Of a stretch of DNA of 40,298 bases, positions 17,027 to 25,087 are shown piece after piece. Both the position numbers and the translations under genes were made by a program. A model generated the notes under the pieces. The model did not search any database. It was not told where the DNA came from and worked only from the letters and a program-made list of their open reading frames with translations. Position 1 is the first letter of the stretch; the number at the start of each line of letters is the position of its first letter. The stretch is from an uncultured bacterium (GTDB taxonomy: Bacteria; Bacillota; Clostridia; Lachnospirales; Lachnospiraceae): the NCBI GenBank assembly GCA_947381965.1, contig CANCXX010000042.1:1-40298 (forward strand). The letters run 5' to 3'.

Positions 17027-18445
17027 CTACTGTCTTGCCCCTGGCAGCCGGTACCGGAACAGCCTCTTTGAAAGTTGTTTTAAATTAAGCGGAAACAGCG
17101 GATACACATAACTTTTTCCCGATACTGTTCTGTTTGTTCCAATCGCAAGTACCAGAAGCGCCACTGCTCCAATATATCCCCATACCCCGAAAATTGCTGT
17201 GAGTATCAGATTTATGATACGCATAAATTTAATGGCATAGCTTAATTCATAGCTTGCCTGTGTATAATTGGAAATTGCCACAAACGCCATATACAGCATC
17301 ACTTCTGAATTGAACCACCCACTGTTTACAGAAAACTCTCCCAGCACCAACGCCGCCATCACACTAAGAGGGGTGCTTAACATATTGGGTGTATTTACCG
17401 CCGCAAGCCGCAAGCCATCAATCGCAAGTTCCAAAATTAAGAACTGCCATATCAGCGGAATATTCATCTCATCTTTTACCATGATAAATTCAAATCCTGC
17501 GGGTATCCATTCCGGCCTTTGCATCAGAAGTAAAAAGGTAGGGGTTAGAAAATAGGTAAGTATTGCAATCAAAAATCTGGACAGACGCAGATAGGTCCCT
17601 GTAATCGGAGGAAAATAGTAATCATCCGCTTCCTCCACCACATCGAAAATAGATGTGGGAGCTATCATTGCTGATGGAGAATTGTCTACCAGAATTACCA
17701 CATCCCCCTCCAAAATCTGGGCCGCCGCTGTGTCAGGTCTTTCTGTAAACTTAAACTTTGGGAAGGGATTGTACCATTTCTTTTCGTATAAACATTCTGC
17801 AAGGCTTTCCTGATTCATAGTAAGAGCGTCTACCTGTATTTGTTTAATTCTCTCTTTAATATGATTTAAAAAAGAATGGTCCACACGGTTTTCCATATAG
17901 CAGAGCACAATATCCGTCTGAGAGCTTTTTCCCGCATGGTGCATTTCCATCCGCAGATACTGGCTCCGGATTCTCCTTCGTATCAGAGCAGTATTAAATA
18001 CAACGGTTTCCACAAACCCATCCTTAGAACCCCTCAGTACTTTGTCCTTTTCCGGCTCTTCCACTCCTCTGGACGGGTATGTCCTTGCATCAATCAAAAG
18101 ACACTTATCATATCCGTCAATCAAAAGGGCAAAAACCCCGGACATGATAAAATAAGTAATCTGGTCCCACTGGTCCTGCAGATTCACTTCCACATAAGGA
18201 AGGTTTTTCTTTGACAATTCATGGGCATCTTTAGGCATTTCCTCTTCTTTAATTGTTGTAAGATACTGCAGTATCTTCTGCATCAGGTCATCTTTACAAA
18301 ACCCGTCAATCAGATACATACAGGCTTCCCTGCCTCCAATTTTTATCACCCGGTAAATCACATCAAAGTTGGTATTTACAGATAAGTACTTATTTAAATA
18401 TTCCATATTTTCTGAAAGTGAAGCGCTCATTTTACTTGTATCCAT
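17027..18445 (-). CDS. GerA family spore germination protein (SpoVAF-like)
   Basis: This 472-residue protein of the GerA A-subunit family acts in the inner spore membrane, where such proteins sense germinants or modulate germinant receptors. The soluble N-terminal half contains P-S-R-G-V-E-E-P-E-K-D-K-V-L-R-G-S-K-D-G-F and then N-T-A-L-I-R-R-R-I-R, both family hallmarks. Residues about 240-275 hold D-V-V-I-L-V-D-N-S-P-S-A-M-I-A-P-T, followed by four or five membrane segments to the end. No B or C subunit genes are adjacent, and the E-E-P-x4-V-x-R-G form suggests the SpoVAF branch rather than a full GerABC receptor. The start at 18445 follows AAGGAG and a T7 run; that ribosome site is buried in a hairpin (18451-18504). 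Expression in the forespore is expected from the family, not seen here. Confidence 0.85.
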   Translation of the reverse strand: MDTSKMSASLSENMEYLNKYLSVNTNFDVIYRVIKIGGREACMYLIDGFCKDDLMQKILQYLTTIKEEEMPKDAHELSKKNLPYVEVNLQDQWDQITYFIMSGVFALLIDGYDKCLLIDARTYPSRGVEEPEKDKVLRGSKDGFVETVVFNTALIRRRIRSQYLRMEMHHAGKSSQTDIVLCYMENRVDHSFLNHIKERIKQIQVDALTMNQESLAECLYEKKWYNPFPKFKFTERPDTAAAQILEGDVVILVDNSPSAMIAPTSIFDVVEEADDYYFPPITGTYLRLSRFLIAILTYFLTPTFLLLMQRPEWIPAGFEFIMVKDEMNIPLIWQFLILELAIDGLRLAAVNTPNMLSTPLSVMAALVLGEFSVNSGWFNSEVMLYMAFVAISNYTQASYELSYAIKFMRIINLILTAIFGVWGYIGAVALLVLAIGTNRTVSGKSYVYPLFPLNLKQLSKRLFRYRLPGARQ

Positions 18446-18504
18446 AAAAAAACTCCTTCCGCTGGCATATGCGTTTCTGTTAGCATTATGCGGCAAAAGG
18501 AGTT
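18446..18504 (-). terminator. Terminator-like hairpin containing the gerA ribosome site
   Basis: On the minus strand AACTCCTT (18504-18497) pairs with AAGGAGTT (18458-18451). An inner CCGC/GCGG pair sits after a 3-base bulge, and the outer stem is followed by a T7 tract that ends at the gerA ATG. It looks like the dut terminator, yet its 3' arm is the Shine-Dalgarno sequence of gerA. Confidence 0.7.
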
Positions 18505-18530
18505 GTTTTATACAGATTCCAAAAGATTAC

Positions 18531-18965
18531 TTATTGTTTTCCGGTAGTGCCAAAGCCGCCTCTGTTCCTTCCTTCCAGGGCATTAACTTCCTGGAAAACA
18601 ATTTTGGGCTGATTTTCCACAATTCGAAACTGGCAGATCCTGTCGTTTACAGAAATATGCGTATCTCTGAGGGCATATGCTGACATGTACCACTGGTCGT
18701 TATCGCCACAGTAAGACCCATCCACCACCCCCTGGTGATTTGTCTGGATAATCCCAAAATTTTTATAGGTAGAGCTTCTTGGCACAATATGCGCCTCGTA
18801 TCCCTTTGGCAGTTCCATAGCAACTCCTAAAGGAATCAGCCGGTACTCCCCCTTTTTTAAATCTACGTCCTCTGCGGAGCGAAGGTCAATCCAGTCGGAT
18901 TTGCCATCTATATATGCCAGCTTTTCAATTTTTTCTGTAAAGTATTTTATTTTAATGGTTTCCAT
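18531..18965 (-). CDS. dut: dUTP diphosphatase
   Basis: This 144-residue trimeric-type dUTPase hydrolyses dUTP to dUMP and pyrophosphate, keeping uracil out of DNA and feeding dTMP synthesis. The motifs appear in order: D-L-R-S-A-E-D (motif 1), P-R-S-S-T (motif 2), G-V-V-D-G-S-Y-C-G (motif 3, with Cys where Arg is usual), R-I-C-Q-F-R-I-V (motif 4) and [11 protein letters not shown] (motif 5, Phe and P-loop-like). I choose ATG 18965 (M-E-T-I-K-I-K-Y-F); a longer frame would need TTG at 19016 inside nrdG. It follows nrdG by 32 bases, so it is the third gene of the anaerobic dNTP operon. A terminator-like hairpin follows the stop. Confidence 0.9.
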   Translation of the reverse strand: METIKIKYFTEKIEKLAYIDGKSDWIDLRSAEDVDLKKGEYRLIPLGVAMELPKGYEAHIVPRSSTYKNFGIIQTNHQGVVDGSYCGDNDQWYMSAYALRDTHISVNDRICQFRIVENQPKIVFQEVNALEGRNRGGFGTTGKQ

Positions 18966-18997
18966 AAATTCCGGTATCCTTTCCTGATAAACCTTTT

Positions 18998-19507
18998 CTA
19001 TTCGTAGTCCCCGCAATGCAGAACCGGCACCGATATATCCTTCTGCAAAAGAGTTTTTTTCACATCAATTACACGCTGGTTTCTGCTTCCTTTCCACAAA
19101 AGTCTGCTGTCTTTTTTATCACATTGAAATTCTCCGTCAACCAGAACATCCACATATTGCATTATAGAATTGTGCATAACATTTTCCCAGGATTCTCCTG
19201 TGTACATCCAGATGGTTTTGTTGGGATATTTCTCCCTGATTTCACGCATCAGATTTTTTACATCCAAACGGTTCGCGCCGTGAAGCGGATCTCCTCCTGA
19301 AAAGGTTATGCCTGAAATATAGGGCTTATCCAGCTGCTCAAATATTTCTTCCTTTGCTTCCTTATCAAAGAACAGTCCTCCTGCAGGATCCCAGGTAATG
19401 GGGTTGTGACATTCCTTACAACAGTGGGAACAGCCCGAAACCCACAATACCACCCGCAAACCATCCCCGTTTAACATATCATCCTTTGTAATATTATGAT
19501 ATCTCAT
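18998..19507 (-). CDS. nrdG: Anaerobic ribonucleotide reductase activase
   Basis: This 169-residue radical SAM enzyme installs the glycyl radical on NrdD. The cluster motif is C26-x3-C30-x2-C33, followed by H-N-P and W-D-P, as in NrdG. The [10 protein letters not shown] segment (about residues 65-75) is the conserved SAM-binding G-G-x-P-like motif. The ATG lies 1 base beyond the nrdD stop codons (TAA TAG ATG), so the two genes are translationally coupled. The enzyme acts only without oxygen, fitting an obligate anaerobe. Confidence 0.95.
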   Translation of the reverse strand: MRYHNITKDDMLNGDGLRVVLWVSGCSHCCKECHNPITWDPAGGLFFDKEAKEEIFEQLDKPYISGITFSGGDPLHGANRLDVKNLMREIREKYPNKTIWMYTGESWENVMHNSIMQYVDVLVDGEFQCDKKDSRLLWKGSRNQRVIDVKKTLLQKDISVPVLHCGDYE

Positions 19508-19510
19508 CTA

Positions 19511-21688
19511 TTACATGCTCTTCCTTTCTGCAATCTCCGCCATCTTTGCCTCATTAAGTCTGGTGTCCCCATGCACTCTAGAATAAGAAAGATAGCCATT
19601 CATACGGTCAATCTTTGTAAGGTTTCTGCTCCCGCACACAGGGCAAACGTCCATTTCCAGCTCCTGATGGCCACAGTCGTCACAATAAGCAAGGGAAAGA
19701 TTTACTCCTTCATAAAATCCCATTTCCATGGCTCTTCTAATCAGAGTCTTAATTGCTTCTATATTATAATCAATGGGATACTTTACATACTGGATTTTTC
19801 CTCCGTTGGAAAGCTCCCAGAAACGGTATTCCAAATCCTGTTTCTGTATGGGAGTAATATCCTCCGTTACATGACAATGAAAGCTGTTAGAAACATATTC
19901 TCTGTCTGATACCCCTTCTACAATTCCATATTTAGCCCGGAACTGCTTAACCTGCAGGCCACACAGACTTTCTGCTGGCGTACCATAAATAGCGTAAAGA
20001 TTTCCATCCGTTTCTTTATATTCATTTACTTTCTGGTTAATATGCTCCAAAACCTCTAAAGCAAACTCGCCATCCTCCACAAGAGACTTGCCATTATAAA
20101 GCTCCTGCAGTTCATTAAAAGCGGTAATGCCAAAGCTAGCGGTAGCGCTCTTTAAAATTGGCTTAATTTTATCCGTAAGCTTTAAATTTCCGCCCAAAAA
20201 ACCTCCCTCACAATAGGCCAGAGGATTGGTGGAGGCACGCATTTCTCCCAAATAAGCATATGTCCTTATGTGAAGCTGACGGATTAAATTTAAGTAATAA
20301 TCCAACACTTCATAAAAGTCCCGGCTCTCCTGTCTGGATTTTGCAAGGATCATCGGCAGATGGAGGGAAACAGCCCCCACATTAAACCGGCCTACAAACA
20401 CAGGCACATCTTTTTCATCAGCCGGGTGCATACCTCCCCTTTCATACCAGGGAGAGAGAAAGGCCCGACAGCCCATAGGTGAAATCACCTTTCCATACTG
20501 CCTATACATACTTGCAATGTAACCCTTTCCTGTCAAAGACAGCCAGTCAGGATACATGGTTTTGGAGGAGCATTTTACTCCTGCCTCAAACACATCTTCC
20601 AGCTCTTTTCCTGCCCCATGTAAGTTTTCATCATACAAAAATACAATTTTAGGAAACAAAACAGGCTTTTTGCAATTCTTTTTGCCCTGCCCCTCTCTCC
20701 TTACATTTAAAAGAGAAATACTGGCAAGCTTTGCAAATCTTCCTGTGCCAATGCCTGCTGTAACTGTGATAAACGGATAATCGCCTCTGCTGGACGCCAC
20801 TGTATTGAACTTATATTCCCATCCCTGGAAACCCTGCTCAAATTCCCGCTTTACATCCTCATAAGCTTCCGCTTGTGCCCGCTCTTTATCAATGCCCAGC
20901 CTTTCATACTTTGCAAGGCTTTTGGCATATGTTTTTTCCGCATAAGGTTCAAGGATTTTATCCACCTCCGGCACGGTAAATCCGCCATACTGCTGACTGG
21001 CGGCGCTAAGCACAATATCCCCAATCACGTCAAAAGCCACATCAAGGGTTTTTGGCTCATTGTACCAGATATTCCCCATTTCAAAACCGCCGGTAAGCAC
21101 ACTTGCCACATCAAACAGACAACAGTTCATGGTATCCCGTCTTGCGGACATATCGTGGACATAAATATAGCCGTCTCTGCATGCCTGGATTTCTTCTGTT
21201 GTCATAAAAAACTTCTGGTATAATTCCTTGTTAAACTGATTGAAAATAAGGCTTCTTTTGGTGGATACAAGGGCGCTGTCCGTATTGGCGTTTTCCTTAT
21301 CCCCTACATACATAATCGACTGGCTTTTTTTATACACATCATCCATCATGCGCACAAAATCCTGCTTATAGTTGCGGTAATCCCTGTAGCTCTTCGCCAC
21401 AATAGGCTTTACCTCTTCAAGGGCGCTCTCCACAATATTGTGCATAATTGGAATCGGGATTTTATCCTCCTCCAGTTCATTTACTTTATCTACAACATAC
21501 TGGCAGATATGCTTTTTTTCTTCTTTGGTAAACTTCGTAAGCGCACGGTATGCACTTTTCCCTACAGCATCAATTACCTTCTGTACATTAAATGCTTCAT
21601 AGCTGCCATCTTTTTTTATAACCTTGACATCTTTATCCGGTCTGAACATTTCCCCATATTCCGTGCCCTTCTCCTGTAAGTTATCCAT
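19511..21688 (-). CDS. nrdD: Anaerobic ribonucleoside-triphosphate reductase
   Basis: This 725-residue class III reductase converts ribonucleoside triphosphates to deoxy forms using a glycyl radical, normally with formate as reductant. An ATP-cone allosteric domain covers about residues 20-110 (V-I-K-K-D-G-S-Y-E-A-F-N). The catalytic barrel follows, with the C-R-A-F-L-S-P-W and T-P-A-E-S-L-C-G-L segments. Near the C-terminus a zinc ribbon (C-D-D-C and C-P-V-C) precedes the radical loop R-M-N-G-Y-L. GGAGG is 7 bases upstream of the ATG. It heads the nrdD-nrdG-dut operon under a consensus promoter with two NrdR boxes. Confidence 0.97.
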   Translation of the reverse strand: MDNLQEKGTEYGEMFRPDKDVKVIKKDGSYEAFNVQKVIDAVGKSAYRALTKFTKEEKKHICQYVVDKVNELEEDKIPIPIMHNIVESALEEVKPIVAKSYRDYRNYKQDFVRMMDDVYKKSQSIMYVGDKENANTDSALVSTKRSLIFNQFNKELYQKFFMTTEEIQACRDGYIYVHDMSARRDTMNCCLFDVASVLTGGFEMGNIWYNEPKTLDVAFDVIGDIVLSAASQQYGGFTVPEVDKILEPYAEKTYAKSLAKYERLGIDKERAQAEAYEDVKREFEQGFQGWEYKFNTVASSRGDYPFITVTAGIGTGRFAKLASISLLNVRREGQGKKNCKKPVLFPKIVFLYDENLHGAGKELEDVFEAGVKCSSKTMYPDWLSLTGKGYIASMYRQYGKVISPMGCRAFLSPWYERGGMHPADEKDVPVFVGRFNVGAVSLHLPMILAKSRQESRDFYEVLDYYLNLIRQLHIRTYAYLGEMRASTNPLAYCEGGFLGGNLKLTDKIKPILKSATASFGITAFNELQELYNGKSLVEDGEFALEVLEHINQKVNEYKETDGNLYAIYGTPAESLCGLQVKQFRAKYGIVEGVSDREYVSNSFHCHVTEDITPIQKQDLEYRFWELSNGGKIQYVKYPIDYNIEAIKTLIRRAMEMGFYEGVNLSLAYCDDCGHQELEMDVCPVCGSRNLTKIDRMNGYLSYSRVHGDTRLNEAKMAEIAERKSM

Positions 21689-21724
21689 CCCGCTTCCTCC
21701 ATTTCTCTCAATTCCACAACCGCG

Positions 21725-21771
21725 ACGCTAAATATAGTGTTTTAAGCCAAATCAAAATCAATATATAGTAT
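21725..21771. promoter_or_regulatory. Paired NrdR boxes of the nrd operon
   Basis: Two 16-bp sites match the NrdR consensus ACACWATATATWGTGT: 21725-21740 (14 of 16) and 21756-21771 (13 of 16). Their starts are exactly 31 bp apart, three helical turns, the classic arrangement for cooperative NrdR binding. They lie just downstream of the -10 element, so binding would block initiation when dATP is high. Confidence 0.85.
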
Positions 21772-21779
21772 CCAAAATT

Positions 21780-21808
21780 AGTATAATGAAACCATATACA
21801 GATGTCAA
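21780..21808 (-). promoter_or_regulatory. Promoter of nrdD
   Basis: On the minus strand TTGACA (21808-21803) and TATACT (21785-21780) are 17 bases apart. The predicted start lies about at the first NrdR box, roughly 85 nt before the nrdD ATG. Confidence 0.85.
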
Positions 21809-21850
21809 TTAAAATTTACATTATCAAAAATTAACATTAAATAATCTGTT

Positions 21851-23035
21851 TCATAATCGCTTCAAATCAACAATCCCACTGTTTCCAACAGCAGCAACGG
21901 CCTGCTCAATCTCTTCCACAGTAAGCGTCAGCGCAAAACGCACGTGACCGCGTCCCAGCTTTCCAAAACTGCTTCCCGGTGTACACAAAACCCCTGATTT
22001 TTCCAAAAGCTCCATGACAAAAGCCACATCGTCTGTAAACCCTTCCGGAATCTTTCCCCAGGCAAACATAGTTCCCTCGCTGTCCGGAATATACCATCCA
22101 ATTTTCCTAAGTCCGCCACAGAGAGCATCTCTCCGCCTCTGATACTCCGCACACCGTTCCCTCACTCCTGTATCCGGCCCCTTAAGCGCAGCGATAGCGC
22201 CATATTGAACCGGCAGAAAAGTTCCATAATCAATCTGAGAATGAAGCTTTTTAAAATTCTGAACCAGCGTTTCATTTCCCACAAGGAATCCTGCCCTTGC
22301 GCCAGTATAATTATAACTTTTTGAAAGAGAATAAAACTCCACGCAGTTTTCCTTTGCCCCTTTAAACTGCAGAATAGACTTCCCTGCATGTCCATCATAG
22401 ATAATATCTGAATAGGCATTATCGTGGACTATCACTATATCATGAGCCTGGGCCCAGGGAATCAGTTCTTCATAAAAGCTGTCCGGTGCAATTTTACATA
22501 CCGGATTTAAAGGATAAGAAACCATCATAAATTTCGTCTTACGGCAGGTTTCCTCGTCAATACTTTTTAAATCCGGCAGATAACCCTTTTCCGCCCGCAG
22601 TTCGTAAGTCCGCACATCTGCCTGTGCTAAAAAAGGACCTATGGAAAAAACCGGATACCCAGGATCAGGCACCAGCGCTACATCCCCCGGATTACAAAGC
22701 GTTAATCCAATGTGAGTAATCCCTTCCTGGGAACCGTAAACGTCTGTCACCTCTCTCTCACTTAAGGTTACATGATAACGCTCTTTAAACCGTTCTATCA
22801 CTGCCTCTCCAAGCTCCGGAAGCATTTTCAGAGCATATTTATAGTTGGCAGGATTTCCTGCTGCTTCCATAACCGCCTTCATAATATGGGGTTCCGTAGG
22901 AAAATCCGGCGTTCCTACCGACAGATTATAGACCTTTCTCCCTGTCTTTTCCACTTCCCTTTTCTTATCATCCAGCATTTGGAAAATACCTTCTCCAAAG
23001 TTTTTCATTCTCTCCGCTGCCTGTAATTTCATCAT
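21851..23035 (-). CDS. Class I/II PLP-dependent aminotransferase
   Basis: This 394-residue fold-type I aminotransferase transfers amino groups between amino and keto acids. It has the V-G-T-P-D-F-P motif (about 40-46), Y-P-L-N-P-V (174-179, where N-P-T-G is usual), H-D-N-A-Y-S-D (204-210) with the PLP-contacting Asp and Tyr, and the Schiff-base lysine K239 in S-L-S-K-S-Y-N-Y-T-G. R-F-A-L near residue 375 supplies the carboxylate-binding Arg. It resembles LL-diaminopimelate or alanine/aspartate-type enzymes, but the substrate cannot be fixed from sequence. The ATG follows AGGAGG and comes directly after the WYL gene stop, so it is the last gene of a coupled three-gene operon and may be regulated by that WYL protein. 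Confidence 0.9.
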   Translation of the reverse strand: MMKLQAAERMKNFGEGIFQMLDDKKREVEKTGRKVYNLSVGTPDFPTEPHIMKAVMEAAGNPANYKYALKMLPELGEAVIERFKERYHVTLSEREVTDVYGSQEGITHIGLTLCNPGDVALVPDPGYPVFSIGPFLAQADVRTYELRAEKGYLPDLKSIDEETCRKTKFMMVSYPLNPVCKIAPDSFYEELIPWAQAHDIVIVHDNAYSDIIYDGHAGKSILQFKGAKENCVEFYSLSKSYNYTGARAGFLVGNETLVQNFKKLHSQIDYGTFLPVQYGAIAALKGPDTGVRERCAEYQRRRDALCGGLRKIGWYIPDSEGTMFAWGKIPEGFTDDVAFVMELLEKSGVLCTPGSSFGKLGRGHVRFALTLTVEEIEQAVAAVGNSGIVDLKRL

Positions 23036-24037
23036 TTACGCCTCCTGCCCATAATTATCCAGTATTTTCTTCATATGATTTATGTATCCTTCCCTTACGT
23101 ATTCAGGGCCCACAACAAGCACCTTATTTCCCAGACCGGACAGCCACCCGTAAAATTGATTGCTAACAGCCGCTTCTATTCTGACACTGAAGGAGCCATC
23201 CTGTTTTTGGCGGATATCCACATCCTTTCCAAACCTGTCCAATATAATTCCAATCATACTTTCCGGCAGCTGTAAAGTCACTATCTCCGGTTCCCCTCCA
23301 AACATCCCAAAGGTTCTGTTGGTATATTCGGCAATATCAAATTTCTGAAATGCCTCCACGCCCTTACGACTCTCTCCCGTCCGCTCTGTAATGTGACTCA
23401 TCTTATCCACCCGGAAATGTTTAATGCGATCTTCTTCATCGTCATAAGCGATTAAATAATAGTTTTCATCCTGCCAGGTAAGCGCCCAGGGGCTGACATT
23501 GTATTGTTTCCCTCCATGCCGGGGTTTCAGCTCCTTTTTAATATTCCAGGCAAGATAAATAAAGGTCACTGGCACATTGTCCTGAATGGCCTTATGAATC
23601 CGGTCAACATTATAATAAATACTTTCATTTTCCGTCTTTACCCTTCCAGCCACAAATACCTGCCTCTGTAATTGCTTCCCTTCATAAGGACCTGCCAGCC
23701 TTTCAATTTTCGCAATCAACTCTCTTGACTTTTTCTGGGTAATAAACCGGGAAGCTGAAACTGCATCTACCAAAAGCTTTAACTCCGGCAGTTCAAACTC
23801 CCTGCTGGCAAGATAATAGCCGCCTCCGCTTCTTGCCTTTACATTCACAATATCATATCCAAAACAATTCAAACATTCAATGTCGTCATAAATACTCTTT
23901 CTTTCCGCACAGACCCCATAGGCAGACAATTCTGCAATAATATCCTGTGCAGACAGACAGTGCATCTCGTCTGTCTTTTCTGAAAGGATTTTCAAAATAT
24001 ATAAAAGCTTCATTTTTTGATTGGCAGCCCTTGCCAT
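23036..24037 (-). CDS. WYL-domain transcriptional regulator
   Basis: This 333-residue regulator has an N-terminal winged helix (about residues 1-75, with the recognition region E-R-K-S-I-Y-D-D-I-E) and a WYL domain at about 130-230. The WYL core is seen as V-T-F-I-Y-L-A-W, then Y-N-V-S-P-W-A-L-T-W, then Y-Y-L-I-A-Y-D. A WCX-like C-terminal extension follows. WYL proteins bind nucleic acid or small ligands to switch DNA binding. The start at 24037 (M-A-R-A-A-N-Q) has GGAGGG 9 bases upstream and overlaps the HAD stop by one base. Likely it controls its own operon; no CRISPR or defence genes are near it. Confidence 0.9.
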   Translation of the reverse strand: MARAANQKMKLLYILKILSEKTDEMHCLSAQDIIAELSAYGVCAERKSIYDDIECLNCFGYDIVNVKARSGGGYYLASREFELPELKLLVDAVSASRFITQKKSRELIAKIERLAGPYEGKQLQRQVFVAGRVKTENESIYYNVDRIHKAIQDNVPVTFIYLAWNIKKELKPRHGGKQYNVSPWALTWQDENYYLIAYDDEEDRIKHFRVDKMSHITERTGESRKGVEAFQKFDIAEYTNRTFGMFGGEPEIVTLQLPESMIGIILDRFGKDVDIRQKQDGSFSVRIEAAVSNQFYGWLSGLGNKVLVVGPEYVREGYINHMKKILDNYGQEA

Positions 24038-24723
24038 TAAAGTATTCCCTCCAGCTCCCACAGATTTGTTATTTCATAATCAATCCTTAGTTTTGTATCA
24101 TTCGTCTTTTGTTCAGGATTATACCAACAGCAGGCTATCCCTGCATTATTTCCTCCCTGCATATCACTTGAAAGGGAATCCCCGACAATTAGTGTTTTTT
24201 CCTGCAAAAATCCTGGAATCTGACTAAAGCATTTTTCAAAGTATTGGAAAGAAGGCTTTGGAGCTCCCATTTCCTCAGAAACAAATATACCATCCAAAAC
24301 CTGATCAAGCCCGGAAAGCCGAAGCTTATTTCTCTGTGTGGCAGAAACGCCATTTGTCACTGCATACTGCCCTACCCTGCCTTTCAGCTTCAAACACAGC
24401 TCATAAGCATTATCCCTGAAATAGTATATCTCCCCCAGGCGTTTCTGGTAGCAGGACGCAAAGGCTTCTATAGAAATATCTTTGATACCCAGCTGGGTAA
24501 AAAGAGAGGCAAATCTTCCTGTAAGCAGTTCTTCTTTTGTGATTTTCCCTAATTCATATTGCTTCCAGTAAGCGTCATTAATCTTTGTATAAAGAATTAA
24601 TACATCTTCTCCCATTTCTCTTCCATACTGTTTGAAGCTGCCATTCAGCGCATCTCTCTGAGATAAAGAAAAATCCAGCAGCGTCTGATCCACATCCCAT
24701 AATACTGTATTAAACTTTCCCAT
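24037..24723 (-). CDS. HAD-superfamily phosphatase, YjjG-like
   Basis: This 228-residue HAD hydrolase has the nucleophile motif D-V-D-Q-T-L-L-D-F near the N-terminus, a helical cap (about 15-85), motif II T-N-G-V-S-A-T-Q and motif IV G-D-S-L-S-S-D-M-Q-G-G. The layout matches the YjjG/YfnB group, which dephosphorylates pyrimidine nucleotides and damaged analogues. The start at 24723 (M-G-K-F-N-T-V) has GGGGAAGG just upstream; the ATG at 24762 has none. It is first in the operon with the WYL regulator and the aminotransferase. The exact substrate is unknown. Confidence 0.88.
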   Translation of the reverse strand: MGKFNTVLWDVDQTLLDFSLSQRDALNGSFKQYGREMGEDVLILYTKINDAYWKQYELGKITKEELLTGRFASLFTQLGIKDISIEAFASCYQKRLGEIYYFRDNAYELCLKLKGRVGQYAVTNGVSATQRNKLRLSGLDQVLDGIFVSEEMGAPKPSFQYFEKCFSQIPGFLQEKTLIVGDSLSSDMQGGNNAGIACCWYNPEQKTNDTKLRIDYEITNLWELEGIL

Positions 24724-24784
24724 AATCCTTCCCCGCCTGTTTCTCCGTATAACCGAAAACATAAAGCACAGATATATAGCAACA

Positions 24785-24812
24785 AAAAGCGCAAAGCAGG
24801 CTTTGCGCTTCC
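24785..24812 (-). terminator. Terminator after the deaminase/MutS-like operon
   Basis: AAGCGCAAAG (24787-24796) and CTTTGCGCTT (24801-24810) form a perfect 10-bp stem with a 4-base loop and a TTTTT tract on the minus strand. It ends the operon that starts at the cytidine deaminase gene. The HAD gene begins 60 bases further on with no obvious promoter of its own, so some read-through is likely. Confidence 0.85.
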
Positions 24813-24887
24813 CTCTTTTGTTATGAAATTATCTTTTCCTGAAAATAACAAACCTGCCTTAACACCTGCAGACATCCTTTTAGCTTG

Positions 24888-25046
24888 TTAAGCGTCTGCA
24901 GCAGTTTCGTTATTTTCAAGCTGTCTGTCTTTATTTTTGCGGAGCTTTATGCCAATAAAAATTGCAACCCCGGCAAGTACTACAATAACAGCCATCAACA
25001 GCAGGTAAGATAAAAAGGAATTCAAAAACAAAATCACATTTTCCAT
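24888..25046 (-). CDS. 52-residue single-pass membrane peptide
   Basis: This small gene starts M-E-N-V-I-L-F-L-N, has one hydrophobic helix at about residues 11-33 (L-L-L-M-A-V-I-V-V-L-A-G-V-A-I-F-I-G-I), a basic stop-transfer K-L-R-K-N-K and an acidic tail. A GGTGG lies 5 bases before the ATG. It follows the MutS-like gene by 41 bases and precedes the operon terminator, so it is probably the last gene of that operon. The positive-inside rule puts the C-terminus in the cytoplasm. Its function is unknown; because the neighbouring MutS-like protein is also membrane-anchored, a partner role is a guess. Confidence 0.7.
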   Translation of the reverse strand: MENVILFLNSFLSYLLLMAVIVVLAGVAIFIGIKLRKNKDRQLENNETAADA

Positions 25047-25087
25047 TTTTCCACCAACCCTTTCCCTTAATTTACCTTCTTATCATA

